The notes beneath the pieces are model-generated. The model was not told the origin of the DNA. It made no database searches and worked only from the letters and a program-made list of their open reading frames with translations. The position numbers were made by a program, and so were the translations under genes. Positions 8,926 to 18,788 of a stretch of 64,000 bases of DNA are shown here, one piece after another; the stretch's first letter is position 1, and every line of letters starts with the position of its first letter. The stretch comes from Pseudalgibacter ostreae (lineage in GTDB: Bacteria; Bacteroidota; Bacteroidia; Flavobacteriales; Flavobacteriaceae). The DNA lies in NCBI RefSeq assembly GCF_042427585.1, contig NZ_JBHMFC010000034.1, positions 1-64,000 on the forward strand, given 5' to 3'.

Positions 8926-9039
8926 GCGTGTATGGGTGATGACCTGTTCTCGCCTACTTGGAAAATCCTACGCATTTTCCTCTGGCCAGTACCTATTTAT
9001 AATTGTCCGTAATGAACCACGCCAATACTCATACACCGC
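8926..9039. repeat. Degenerate dispersed inverted-repeat element
   Basis: The left arm gcgtgtatgggt (8926-8937) and the right arm actcatacaccgc (9027-9039) are imperfect reverse complements about 90 bases apart. The left arm is preceded by GTTGCCAACA. The combination GTTGCCAACA-CGTGTAT is, as I recall, a dispersed palindromic repeat common in flavobacteria. This copy seems degraded because the matching right outer arm is missing. Confidence 0.45.
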
Positions 9040-9139
9040 ATATAATGAATTTTAAGAATGTTTTCAAAACTTCATTCTAATAATCAAAAAAGCTCAAAAT
9101 TAGAAGCTTGAATATTTAATAATTACAACCATTATCAGC

Positions 9140-9501
9140 TTGTTCTTTCTTAGGTATGAAACAGATACTATTAAAGACAGAATATCAAGTAATAAGGAAA
9201 ACCAATTTGTATTAAATAAAAAGGAGGAGGTTTTATTATTTTAGCTGCTGATAAAAGAAATGAACTGGAGTTGCTCGCATACTCTTATGAATTTTCTTTT
9301 CCTTTGAACAAAAAGAAATACGTGATGGATTACCGAAATGGAAATAAAACGCTACAAAGCAAATAATAGAGCTATGAGAACTATATTATAGTATTAATTC
9401 CATTTTTAGTTATGAACTGTGACGAAGAAAAAGTTAGTGATTTTCTAGGTCCTAAAGGTGTCTGCTTAGTATTAACTAATAAAAAGATAGCAACTTACTA
9501 A
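9140..9501 (+). pseudogene. Decayed coding remnants, one lipoprotein-like
   Basis: There are protein-like stretches without usable starts, in shifting frames. A segment near 9152-9243 contains RYETDTIKDRISSNKENQF. A segment at 9244-9366 contains NELELLAYSYEFSFPLNKKK. A short piece at 9376-9501 contains YIIVLIPFLVMNCDEEK, which looks like a lipoprotein signal, before a stop. These appear to be broken small genes, perhaps further immunity-type lipoproteins of the neighbouring effector island. I cannot assign a family. Confidence 0.35.
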
Positions 9502-9683
9502 ACTCTGAAACAGAAAGTGAAATTGACTTTGAGAAAGTTAAATCTTAAAAATGCAGCTTAACTTATAATGCGGATTTTATTTGCAAGTCTACAGGGGGTT
9601 AAATGAAAAATCAGAATTAAGACAAGAAGACTTTCCCGATATAAAATAATGAAACTATAAACGACAAATCAATACAACTGTTA

Positions 9684-10055
9684 ATGGTAAACCAAAAAAC
9701 ACAATTGAATACTGCCGAAAGAATTGATGATTATTCAAGACAGTTAAAATATTTACTTATTTTAGGTAATGAGATTTTACAAAAAGACGGTGTTTTTAAA
9801 GAAAGTGATTTTTTCCCAAAGTTAAGACAATTTATAGTCTTCTATAATGAAACGCATTCTAAGCTTTTAGAGATTATAGACCGCCGAAAAGAGTCTAGTT
9901 TAGTAAGTTCTATAGCACTGAGTCCTAAGTTGTATTTTTTTAACTATCAGCATCCTGCGCTTCCAATTTTCGCATTACTTATTATTTTTCCTATCTTAGG
10001 AACTGGTTACTTCATCTTTAAATATTTATATGTAAAAAAACCAAGCTTAAGCTAA
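9684..10055 (+). CDS. Hypothetical protein with C-terminal membrane anchor
   Basis: This 123-residue protein is predicted to be a helical cytoplasmic domain (about 1-85) followed by one hydrophobic segment (HPALPIFALLIIFPILGTGY) and a short basic tail. I do not recognise it. The frame stays open for 14 codons before the ATG, with coding-like sequence (NNETINDKSIQLL), and further protein-like sequence lies before a stop in another frame. It could therefore be the surviving 3' part of a longer, decayed gene. Its position downstream of the effector island and its remnants supports that view. Confidence 0.4.
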   Translation: MVNQKTQLNTAERIDDYSRQLKYLLILGNEILQKDGVFKESDFFPKLRQFIVFYNETHSKLLEIIDRRKESSLVSSIALSPKLYFFNYQHPALPIFALLIIFPILGTGYFIFKYLYVKKPSLS

Positions 10056-10509
10056 GGCTTATACTACAAAACCTTTCCTCTTTAGAATATATTATTAAAA
10101 ACGACCCAATGGACATATCACCAAAAAGTTAGACCATATTTGAAAGCGCATAATAATAACGACACACATTGCCCAAATCTTTCATAAAATATGGAGCTAT
10201 TAAAAAGTTATTTCAAAACCGATAGCCTTTCCATACATTAAAAAAACCACCATACCAACAAAAAACGGAGTTAAAGTAAATGCCCCGCACTCATCTTCAA
10301 CCTTTGTGTACATACATAACGAAAACACTTTTAAGCCACCACTAATTACACATGAAAGCCTTGCCATTTATAACGTACAAAACCCTTAGCACAATAGAAA
10401 ATAATGAATTAAACTATAATTTTTTAGGCCTTTATCATAATTTATTATATATTTAAGAATACAACTTAGGGTCTATCACTTTAAAAAATATAAACTAAAA
10501 AACCGAGAG
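10056..10509. other. AT-rich intergenic stretch, nothing recognised
   Basis: These are about 450 bases with frequent stops in all frames. I see no RNA gene, clear hairpin or repeat. It may be eroded sequence of the accessory island. Confidence 0.4.
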
Positions 10510-10728
10510 ATGGAAAAAAATTGGATTATAGCAATATCCCTTTTTTTAATATTCACTTTTCTTTTTTGGAGGCTCACTAGTGGGCATTTCAAAAAAGAAT
10601 ATGGAAAAAAGCTATGGTCTCAATGGGTAACAAGGCTTTTTTATTGGCAAGGAGCCATATACACCAGTACGGGAATTACTATTCTGGTCATGTTTATTTT
10701 AAAAAAAGCCCATGTTTTAACTTTTTAG
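10510..10728 (+). CDS. Small two-helix membrane protein, unknown
   Basis: This 72-residue protein has two hydrophobic segments: IIAISLFLIFTFLFW near the start and GITILVMFILKK near the end. A basic, Trp-rich loop (KKEYGKKLWSQWVTRLFYWQG) lies between them. An A/G-rich ribosome site (gagag) sits just before the ATG. I do not know the family. It resembles small conserved inner-membrane proteins of flavobacteria, and no neighbour suggests a role. Confidence 0.55.
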   Translation: MEKNWIIAISLFLIFTFLFWRLTSGHFKKEYGKKLWSQWVTRLFYWQGAIYTSTGITILVMFILKKAHVLTF

Positions 10729-11084
10729 ACGTTTAAAAACATCCATGCTAGAGCAATAGCGTAATCATAAATTATTGTAGCGTTTTGCACGAACAACTCC
10801 TATCATTAAATACACACATATACATACTCCTTCTAAATAAAACTTAACCATAAAATCTATACATCGCATACACAAAATGGTTTTAAATTATTATTTTTTA
10901 GGTGATGTTTTACTACACTTCCTTTTGCTCTATATGTATAGCTTGTATTTGCTAACTTACAAACTCAAATCATCCACATATAAACTCTCTATTGGCTTGG
11001 AATAACCAATAAATCTGTGCGTTCTTTTATCAAAATGAAATAGCTTAGCCGTTGTAATAATAACGAGATTTTAAAATATTAAAT
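10729..11084. other. Intergenic region upstream of the RapA-like gene
   Basis: This is about 355 AT-rich bases, presumably holding the promoter of the following gene. I found no clean -33/-7 pair and no coding frame. Confidence 0.4.
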
Positions 11085-13913
11085 ATGGGCGATTTTTTTC
11101 CTGATCAAAGATATACGAGTTCTGGAGAACCCGAACTAGGCATTGGCATCGTAACAGACGTTACCAAAGGAAAGGTCCAAATGTATTTTCCTGTGGCAGA
11201 CGAAACACGCCTATACGCTATGGAAAGTGCTCCATTACGCCGAACTGTTTTCAAACCAGGAGACACCATAGTAGATAAGCAAGAGCAATCTATGCTAATT
11301 GAACGCGTTAAGCTTGAAAACATGCTGTATGTATACTACGGGAACAATACCCAATGGCATGAAGCAGAGCTTTACGGAGGGACTATTACCCATAGCGTGG
11401 ATGATCGGCTTTTTATAGGAGATGTCGATACACCAGAACTGTTTGCTTTACGCCGAGAAACGCTTTACCACAATTACAAAAGAAGCATATCGCCCGTCCA
11501 TGGATTTGTTGGCGGTAAAATAGATTTAATTCCGCATCAACTTTATATTGCACATGAGGTCAGTTCTCGATTTGCACCTCGGGTATTGCTATCGGATCAA
11601 GTTGGTCTTGGAAAAACCATTGAGGCTTGCTTAATTTTACATCGCTTATTGGTAAACGGACGCTTATCTAGAGTACTCATCGTTGTTCCCGAATCGCTCT
11701 TGCACCAGTGGTTTGTGGAGGTCTTGCGAAAATTCAATTTATGGTTTAATATTTTCAACGAAGCACGTTGCGCCGCTCTTGAAAATAGTGCTCCAGACGG
11801 CAATCCTTTTCTCGACGATCAACTCATTATCTGTAGCACGGCTTTTTTAGCAGCTTCAAAAAAACGAACACAACAAGCTGTGTCTGCCACTTGGGACATG
11901 CTTATTGTAGACGAAGCCCACCACCTAGAATGGTCTATTAATCATGTTAGCCCAGAATACCGAGCCGTAGAACAATTAAGCCAAGCAACAAAAGGACTAC
12001 TGCTTCTTACCGCTACTCCAGAACAACTGGGAACTGAAAGTCATTTTGCACGACTTCGACTGCTGGATCCTGTGCGATATAGTAATTACAATGATTTTAT
12101 GAATGAATCTGAAGGCCATAAAAACATTGCAGATATCGTTGAAGCATTATCACAAGGACAAGACTTAAAGCCGAAAGCCATAAAACGGTTAGAAACGATT
12201 TTTTCTAAAGAAAAAATGGCTGCGTTAAACCTTAAAGACAATACCATTAAGCACCACCTTATTGAAGATTTACTCGATCAACATGGCCCAGGCCGGGTTT
12301 TATTTCGAAACACACGATTAGCGATGAGTGGATTTCCTAAACGAATAGCACATCTAGCGCCTATTCTGGCAAAAAACAACAATAAACTCTGGATAGAACG
12401 CGTAACACATGAGTTTTCTTTTGAACTATTAAATACTTCTGCAACTGAAAAAGAGCAGCGTTTTTGGTTTGATAAAGACCCTCGGGTAGAATGGGTTTTA
12501 AATAAAATGACAGCGGTATATCCTGCAAAAATCCTACTTATATGTTCCTCCAAAGAAAAAGTTTTAGCTTTAGAAGCCGCCATTAGCAAAGCCATAAACC
12601 TTAATGTAAGTGTTTTTCATGAAGACCTATCTCTAATACAACGTGATAAGAACGCTGCATGGTTTGCAGAACATGATAGTGCTCAAATCCTCTTGAGTTC
12701 GGAAATAGGAAGTGAAGGTCGCAATTTCCAATTTGCACATCACCTTATTTTATTCGACTTGCCATTTCATCCAGAATTATTGGAACAACGCATAGGCCGA
12801 CTTGACAGAATAGGACAAGAAAAAGACATCCATATTCATATTCCATATATTATTGGGAGTCCACAACACCTAATTACAAGATGGTTTCATGAGGGTTTAA
12901 ATGCCTTTAACGCTAACCTTGAAGGTGGCAATCTCATTTCCAAGCACTTTAGTGAACGTTTACTTAAAATTACCAAAATAGCTTCATTTGAAACTGCAAC
13001 ACGCGAACTTGAAAGCCTAATTTTAGAAACCGCCGATTATCAAAAAGAACTTAAGAAAAACTTAGCCGAAGGGCGCGATAGGTTAATGGAGATGAATTCA
13101 TTCCGACCTAAAGTAGCTAAAAAACTGATTAAACAAATTCAAACGGAAGATAAAGACCATACACTTGAACTTTATCTAACAAAAGTTTTTCAACACTTTG
13201 ATATAGAAATGGAAGATCTTGCTCCCCGAACCTATTTACTGCACCCCTCTTCATTTAGCACAGAAGTATTCCCGTCTATTCCGCGAGAAGGAACACAGGT
13301 TACATTCGATAGAAAGCGGGCCATTAGTAGGGACGATGTGAGTTTTTTAAGTTGGGACCATCCTATGGCAACGGGAGCGATCGACACCGTATTAAGTTCA
13401 ACACTTGGTAGTGCGAGCTGTGGTGTGCTTCGGGAAAACGGCCGCCCAGCATTACTTTTAGAACTGGTCTTTGTTTTAGAAACAGCAAGCAAAAAAAGCA
13501 ATGCCATAGACCGCTTCCTTCCAGACACGCCTATAAGGGTTATTGTTGATCACACTAGAAAAGAAGTTACAGACCTATATTCTGTTGAAATGTTGAACAA
13601 AAACTTAATACCGGGTAGCATAAATCCTTTACTGGAAAACGATGCCTTTGTGGATGTCCTATTGCCAAACATGATTTCATCTGCTACAGAAATTGCAAAA
13701 AAAACAGGAGAAAAAGAAATTTCAAAAGGACTCCAACGCATGAAACGCACATTAAATCATGAAATAGAACGGCTTACCAGCTTGCAAAAAAAGAATAAAC
13801 ATATTAGAACAGACGAAATTCAAATTGCAACTGAAGAACGTGCAGCACTCTCCATTTTAATAAAAAATGCCCGCATTCGTTTAGATGCCCTACAGCTTAT
13901 TCAGAAAGCCTAA
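11085..13913 (+). CDS. rapA: RapA-like Swi2/Snf2 ATPase, RNA polymerase-associated
   Basis: This 942-residue protein follows E. coli RapA (968 residues) along its whole length. It has an N-terminal Tudor-like region (PELGIGIV, FKPGDTI), SLIPHQL-like IDLIPHQLYIAHEV, and Walker A DQVGLGKT near residue 172. It then has VVPESLLHQW, DEAHH near 275 and LLLTATPEQLGTESHFARLRLLDP. The helicase C-terminal lobe has SSEIGSEGRNFQFAHHLILFDLP and QRIGRLDRIGQ. RapA binds core RNA polymerase and uses ATP to recycle stalled or post-termination complexes. The gene stands alone between intergenic regions. RapA is best known from gammaproteobacteria, so transfer is possible. Confidence 0.92.
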   Translation: MGDFFPDQRYTSSGEPELGIGIVTDVTKGKVQMYFPVADETRLYAMESAPLRRTVFKPGDTIVDKQEQSMLIERVKLENMLYVYYGNNTQWHEAELYGGTITHSVDDRLFIGDVDTPELFALRRETLYHNYKRSISPVHGFVGGKIDLIPHQLYIAHEVSSRFAPRVLLSDQVGLGKTIEACLILHRLLVNGRLSRVLIVVPESLLHQWFVEVLRKFNLWFNIFNEARCAALENSAPDGNPFLDDQLIICSTAFLAASKKRTQQAVSATWDMLIVDEAHHLEWSINHVSPEYRAVEQLSQATKGLLLLTATPEQLGTESHFARLRLLDPVRYSNYNDFMNESEGHKNIADIVEALSQGQDLKPKAIKRLETIFSKEKMAALNLKDNTIKHHLIEDLLDQHGPGRVLFRNTRLAMSGFPKRIAHLAPILAKNNNKLWIERVTHEFSFELLNTSATEKEQRFWFDKDPRVEWVLNKMTAVYPAKILLICSSKEKVLALEAAISKAINLNVSVFHEDLSLIQRDKNAAWFAEHDSAQILLSSEIGSEGRNFQFAHHLILFDLPFHPELLEQRIGRLDRIGQEKDIHIHIPYIIGSPQHLITRWFHEGLNAFNANLEGGNLISKHFSERLLKITKIASFETATRELESLILETADYQKELKKNLAEGRDRLMEMNSFRPKVAKKLIKQIQTEDKDHTLELYLTKVFQHFDIEMEDLAPRTYLLHPSSFSTEVFPSIPREGTQVTFDRKRAISRDDVSFLSWDHPMATGAIDTVLSSTLGSASCGVLRENGRPALLLELVFVLETASKKSNAIDRFLPDTPIRVIVDHTRKEVTDLYSVEMLNKNLIPGSINPLLENDAFVDVLLPNMISSATEIAKKTGEKEISKGLQRMKRTLNHEIERLTSLQKKNKHIRTDEIQIATEERAALSILIKNARIRLDALQLIQKA

Positions 13914-14272
13914 TGGTATCTCCAAAACACACAGGTAACATACAGGTTTACAAATACTAACATCTTCCATATCTCATACACTTTACGATATCTAAACTTC
14001 TCATCCATTTAAAAGTGTTACACACTAAGTGTGTACAAAATACCTAAAACAAGTACAAACATCGGCTATGATGATCTAAATAATAAAAACAAACGTATTT
14101 AGACCATATGGTACCAGTATACCTGTTTTTAAAACTCAAACGTCTGGCCATAATCAAAAAAAACAATTCGATGTAATAGAAAACACGAATAACACCTGTT
14201 TATCAGCCTAATGCAAATTATGAAATTAAAAACTGCGCTTAATGGAGCACAAATAACTATCTCTTTGAATTT
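13914..14272. other. Intergenic region between rapA and the first SusC gene
   Basis: This is about 360 bases with no coding frame. It contains a perfect 17-base palindrome (14019-14035) and two smaller dyads near 14105-14125. It probably carries the promoter and operator of PUL unit 1 and the end of the rapA transcript. Confidence 0.5.
14019..14035. promoter_or_regulatory. Perfect palindrome upstream of SusC 1
   Basis: TACACACT-A-AGTGTGTA has 8-base arms around one central base. It lacks a T run, so an operator for a dimeric regulator is more likely than a terminator. It sits about 240 bases before the SusC start. Confidence 0.4.
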
Positions 14273-17200
14273 ATGGAAAAATTAATCCTCCCTCTTCTTC
14301 TAAAATATCGAAAACGGAAATTTTTAAGCAAATCATTTCTATGCGTCTTTATAATGTGTTTCGCTTTTATACATGGGCACGCCCAAGACATGACTGTTTC
14401 AGGTAAAATAACCGATGCCCTTACTGGAGCATCGCTATACGGCGTAAATATTATCGTTAAAGGCACCACAAAAGGGGTGTCGTCTGATTTAAACGGAAAC
14501 TACACCATTAATAATGTCGCTCCTGAAAACACGTTGCTATTTTCTTATATAAGTTATTCCGATCAGGAAATCAAAATAGGACTTAAAAATAATATCAATG
14601 TGCTTTTAAAACCCGCAGTAGACCAACTCGAGGAGATGGTTATTATAGGGTATGGCACAAAAAAGAAAAGAAACCTAACCGGTTCAATTGTTTCCGTTAA
14701 CAGTAAAGACATTGACCAAGCCAATGTGCAGGACCCCATATCTGTTTTACAAGGGCGTGCAGCTGGTGTACAAGTTACATCTAGTTCTGGGGCTCCAGGC
14801 GGCGGCATGAGCATTAAGGTAAGAGGAAACTCCTCATTAAATTCAGGAAATTCACCTCTTTATGTTGTAGATGGCGTTCCCATAGAGTTCAATACTTTGT
14901 CGTCGTTGAACGGCAGTGAAAATTTTGGTCTAAACCCTTTAGCCGACATCAATCCTGGAGATATTGAATCTATAGAAATATTGAAAGATGCTGCCTCCAC
15001 CGCCATTTATGGTTCTCGTGCAGCAAACGGTGTCGTGATGATTACCACTAAAAGGGGGCTTTCAGGTAAAGCTCAAGTAGATTTAAACATTACTTCTGGC
15101 GTTAGCGAGATTCCAAGGAGACTTAGTGTTTTAAACGCGAGTCAATATAGAGCCGTTATTTTAGACTCTTATAAAAACATGGACAACCCTGTAGTTCCAA
15201 ATGGCATTATTTTAGATTCCTTAAACCCTAAAAATAATGGTGATGTAGATTGGCAAAAGGAGTTACTACGAATAGCCCCTCAATATAAAGTAGATCTATC
15301 CATACGAGGAGGGTCCGATGATGTAAAATATGCTTGGAGTTCTTCTTTTCTAAATCAAGATGGCATCATATTAAATTCCAATTACAAACGGGTAACGTCA
15401 CGATTAAACGTGGATTTTAAAGTATCAGATAAAATCACTTTCGGACAAAGCATTTCGTACACCAATGGTGTTAATAACAGAATTAATGCAGGTGGAACCG
15501 AAAACTTAAGTGTTATTCGAGAACTTTTGGTACGTCCTCCTATTTTTGCCATGTATTTACCAGACGGCTCTTATAATGGCTACCAGTTTGGAAGAAGGAA
15601 CCCTGTGGGACTCGCAGAATTGGCAACACATCTTAATAAAAGCAACCGTATTACCGGCAATCAATATGCCGAGTACGATATTTTGGAAGGCCTTAAATTT
15701 AGAACCAACTTAAATTTGGATTATATTTCCATGAAGGAAGACGAATTTATCCCTTCAACCTTAGATTATAGGGAAGGTTATAACTCTGGTGCCGTACGCG
15801 CTATCAATAATCTAACCTGGGGCAATGAAACCTATTTAAGCTTCAACACACAATTGGGAGATTCCCACAACCTATCCGCACTTGCCGGATTCAGTTTTCA
15901 GAAGTGGCAATACGAGCGCGTTGGTCTAGACGGCATGTTCTTCTCAAGCGATAACATTCCAACGTTAAATGGCGCAGGAACCATTTCCAATCAAGAGATA
16001 AACATCACAACAGAGCATTCTATGCTTTCTTATTTTGGTAGATTTTCTTACGATTATAAAGGAAAATATTTGTTTGAAGCCAACCTCAGAACCGATGGTT
16101 CTTCTAGGTTTGGCAAAGACAAACGATTTGGATATTTCCCTTCGGCAGCAATTGCATGGCGAATTTCTGATGAATTGTTTTTAGAAAACGTCACGTTTCT
16201 AAACGATGCCAAACTACGGTTAAGTATCGGACAAACCGGCAATGAGTCTATTGGCGACTATACATCTCAAGGCGAATTTGCGGTAGGCGCCAATTATTTG
16301 GATTATTCTGGCGCCGCTCCCTCGGTGATGCCCAACTCGGGCTTAACCTGGGAAACCACAACCCAATACAACGCTGGTCTGGATCTTTCGTTTTGGAAAA
16401 ACAGAGTCACTTTTAATGCTGATGTTTATTTAAAAATAACCGAAGACCTATTGTATAACGTTCCTATACCAAGAACTACTGGTTTTTCTTATGTAACACA
16501 AAACATTGGAAGTATCGAAAATAAAGGGGTTGAGCTTTCGCTCAGCTCTAAAAATCTTGTAGGAGACTTTCAATGGGACACGAACTTTAACATCAGTACA
16601 AATCGCAATATAGTAAAAGACCTCCCTGATAATGTATTGACCAATGGCTTTATTCAAAATGGGAATTATCACATCTTAAAAGAAGGCGAACCTATAGGCA
16701 CTTTTTATGGATGGAAGTTTAATGGGGTTTATTCCCGTGATGAAGACAATATAAACCAAGTAACCCATGGCGCATTGGGCCCACAGTTTAAAGGAGGCGA
16801 TCCTATTTGGGATGATCTTAATGGAGATACTATCATTGATGAAAATGACAAACAAATAATAGGAGATGCCACGCCCGATTTTTTCGGCGGGATAACCAAC
16901 AATTTCTCATATAAAGGCCTGAGCTTAGGCGTTTTTTTCCAGTTTTCTTACGGCAATGATATTTATAGCGAAATCAACCATCAAAGAAATTCGGTGGTTC
17001 GATATAACAACCTTTCTACGGATGCCTTGGGCAGATGGAGAAATCAAGGAGACGTTACAAACTTTCCTAAACCCATAAGCGATGATCCATTACATTCAGA
17101 TAGCCGAATTCAAAGCCGTTGGGTAGAAGATGGTTCTTATATCAAGTTAAAGAATGTAAATATCAGATATCGTTTTCCTAATCAAATGGTTAACGACTGG

Positions 17201-17371
17201 GGCTTTAGAAAAATAGAAGTATATGCTTCTGCTTTAAACTTAATAACTTGGACACATTACACAGGTTTTGATCCCGACGTGAGTTCGTACAATGGGTTAA
17301 GAGAAGGTGTAGACGAAGGTGCTTACCCCCAAAGCCGGACGATAATGCTTGGATTAAATATTGGATTTTAA
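14273..17371 (+). CDS. SusC-like TonB-dependent oligosaccharide transporter, PUL unit 1
   Basis: This is a 1032-residue outer-membrane TonB-dependent receptor. After the signal peptide (ending near HGHAQ, about residue 38) comes a carboxypeptidase-D-like domain (VSGKITDALTGASLYGVNII). Next are a TonB-box-like EEMVIIGYGTKKKR and the plug (DPISVLQGRAAGVQV, IKVRGNSSL, IEILKDAASTAIYGSRAANGV). A long beta-barrel follows, ending in an aromatic residue (LGLNIGF). It imports oligosaccharides captured by its SusD partner, 11 bases downstream. With the following lipoprotein and the PL21 lyase it forms transport unit 1, probably for heparin/heparan-like fragments. Confidence 0.95.
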   Translation: MEKLILPLLLKYRKRKFLSKSFLCVFIMCFAFIHGHAQDMTVSGKITDALTGASLYGVNIIVKGTTKGVSSDLNGNYTINNVAPENTLLFSYISYSDQEIKIGLKNNINVLLKPAVDQLEEMVIIGYGTKKKRNLTGSIVSVNSKDIDQANVQDPISVLQGRAAGVQVTSSSGAPGGGMSIKVRGNSSLNSGNSPLYVVDGVPIEFNTLSSLNGSENFGLNPLADINPGDIESIEILKDAASTAIYGSRAANGVVMITTKRGLSGKAQVDLNITSGVSEIPRRLSVLNASQYRAVILDSYKNMDNPVVPNGIILDSLNPKNNGDVDWQKELLRIAPQYKVDLSIRGGSDDVKYAWSSSFLNQDGIILNSNYKRVTSRLNVDFKVSDKITFGQSISYTNGVNNRINAGGTENLSVIRELLVRPPIFAMYLPDGSYNGYQFGRRNPVGLAELATHLNKSNRITGNQYAEYDILEGLKFRTNLNLDYISMKEDEFIPSTLDYREGYNSGAVRAINNLTWGNETYLSFNTQLGDSHNLSALAGFSFQKWQYERVGLDGMFFSSDNIPTLNGAGTISNQEINITTEHSMLSYFGRFSYDYKGKYLFEANLRTDGSSRFGKDKRFGYFPSAAIAWRISDELFLENVTFLNDAKLRLSIGQTGNESIGDYTSQGEFAVGANYLDYSGAAPSVMPNSGLTWETTTQYNAGLDLSFWKNRVTFNADVYLKITEDLLYNVPIPRTTGFSYVTQNIGSIENKGVELSLSSKNLVGDFQWDTNFNISTNRNIVKDLPDNVLTNGFIQNGNYHILKEGEPIGTFYGWKFNGVYSRDEDNINQVTHGALGPQFKGGDPIWDDLNGDTIIDENDKQIIGDATPDFFGGITNNFSYKGLSLGVFFQFSYGNDIYSEINHQRNSVVRYNNLSTDALGRWRNQGDVTNFPKPISDDPLHSDSRIQSRWVEDGSYIKLKNVNIRYRFPNQMVNDWGFRKIEVYASALNLITWTHYTGFDPDVSSYNGLREGVDEGAYPQSRTIMLGLNIGF

Positions 17372-17382
17372 ATAGAAAAAAC

Positions 17383-18759
17383 ATGAGACATATAAAATTT
17401 TATAAAAAAGTAATTACAGGAGTTCTTATACTCTTCGCGTTCTCCTGTTCGGATGATCTATTAGATAAAGATCCTGTAAGCAGCTTTTCTGGCCAAGGAT
17501 TTTACAAAACACCAAGTGACGCGCAAGCCGGGGTTTACGGCATTTATGATGCTCTACAATCTACCTGTCGTGTAAATATTGCTTATTGGGGTGAGGGGCG
17601 AGCAGACGCCGTGTCTACGAACCACTCGGGAGACCCTGTTGCCTTAAAACAAAACGCGTTAAGCCAATCCATGACCTCAGCACGATGGAACAACATTTAC
17701 GAAACCATTAGCAGAGCTAACTACGCCATAAAATACATTCCTACAGTTTTTGAGACGGAAAGTGAATTAAGCCTGCAACTTGTAGGACAAGCTAAAGCGC
17801 TTAGAGCCTTATCCTATTTTTATGCCGTAAGAGTTTGGGGCGATGTGCCATTAATTACCGAGCCTTATGAAAGTGTGCAACAGGAGTTTTTTATTCCCAA
17901 AACAAATAAAGAACTTGTACTAGATAAAATAGTAGAAGATTTGGTTTTTGCTTCCACGCATTGTAAAGAAAATCACTCAGGGGACAAAACACGAATTTTA
18001 TTCACCACAGGTGCTGCCAATGCGCTATTAACGCAGGTTTACATGTGGAGAAAACAGTACGGAGAAGCCATTGAGGCGGCCGAAAAAGTTTTAGACAATA
18101 CTCTATATGCATTGGTTCCTATAAACGACTGGTCTAAAATATTTACTTCCGGCTATTCCAATGAAAGTATTTTTGAAGTTGGATATAATGAAACACAAAC
18201 CAACGCGCTAAGAGTCCTTTATGCCTTAGGTTCGGATAGTGATTATTTTCCAAGTGCCTCATTTAAGGATGCTTTTGAAGCAGGAGATCTTAGAAAGGAT
18301 TTAATTTATGACACTACAAATGCGAATCCTAAAAAGATATGGAAATTCTTTGGCCAAGGCTTTAATGATGAAAGTCCAGACCCTTCCGATAACAATATCG
18401 TACTGATACGCTTGGCAGATATCATCCTGCTAAAAGCAGAAGCCCATGCCAAATTAAACAATCCAGATGAAGCCCTTAAATTATTAAATTTAATTAGAAA
18501 AAGAGCCGATATCCCTGAACTAGACGAGGCTCAGGCCGCAACCTTATATGGCGATTTAGAAGCCGCTATTTTACACGAAAGATTAATTGAACTGGCTTTT
18601 GAAGGCCACCGCTGGTTTGACTTGGTTAGAACAGGAAAAGCCATTACAGTTATGAATCCTATAAACGGATTAAGTGATGAGGCCAATTTTGTATGGCCTA
18701 TACATGAAGATGCTCTAAATAGAAACCCAAACCTAGAGCAAAACAATTTTTATAAATAA
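17383..18759 (+). CDS. SusD-like surface glycan-binding lipoprotein, PUL unit 1
   Basis: This 458-residue lipoprotein has its signal ending at LFAFSC. It has the SusD alpha-helical layout: an N-terminal GVYGIYDAL segment, LRALSYFYAVRVWGDVPLI in the RagB/SusD core, the helical repeat region, and the C-terminal signature (LHERLIELAFEGHRWFDLVRTGKA, NPNLEQNNFYK). SusD proteins form a lid over the SusC pore and bind the oligosaccharide at the cell surface. It is shorter than the SusD proteins of units 2 and 3 (588 and about 512 residues). The spacing to SusC (11 bases) and to the next lipoprotein (about 30 bases) indicates one operon. Confidence 0.94.
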   Translation: MRHIKFYKKVITGVLILFAFSCSDDLLDKDPVSSFSGQGFYKTPSDAQAGVYGIYDALQSTCRVNIAYWGEGRADAVSTNHSGDPVALKQNALSQSMTSARWNNIYETISRANYAIKYIPTVFETESELSLQLVGQAKALRALSYFYAVRVWGDVPLITEPYESVQQEFFIPKTNKELVLDKIVEDLVFASTHCKENHSGDKTRILFTTGAANALLTQVYMWRKQYGEAIEAAEKVLDNTLYALVPINDWSKIFTSGYSNESIFEVGYNETQTNALRVLYALGSDSDYFPSASFKDAFEAGDLRKDLIYDTTNANPKKIWKFFGQGFNDESPDPSDNNIVLIRLADIILLKAEAHAKLNNPDEALKLLNLIRKRADIPELDEAQAATLYGDLEAAILHERLIELAFEGHRWFDLVRTGKAITVMNPINGLSDEANFVWPIHEDALNRNPNLEQNNFYK

Positions 18760-18788
18760 AATAGGTTAAAAAATTAAATCCAAAAAAA

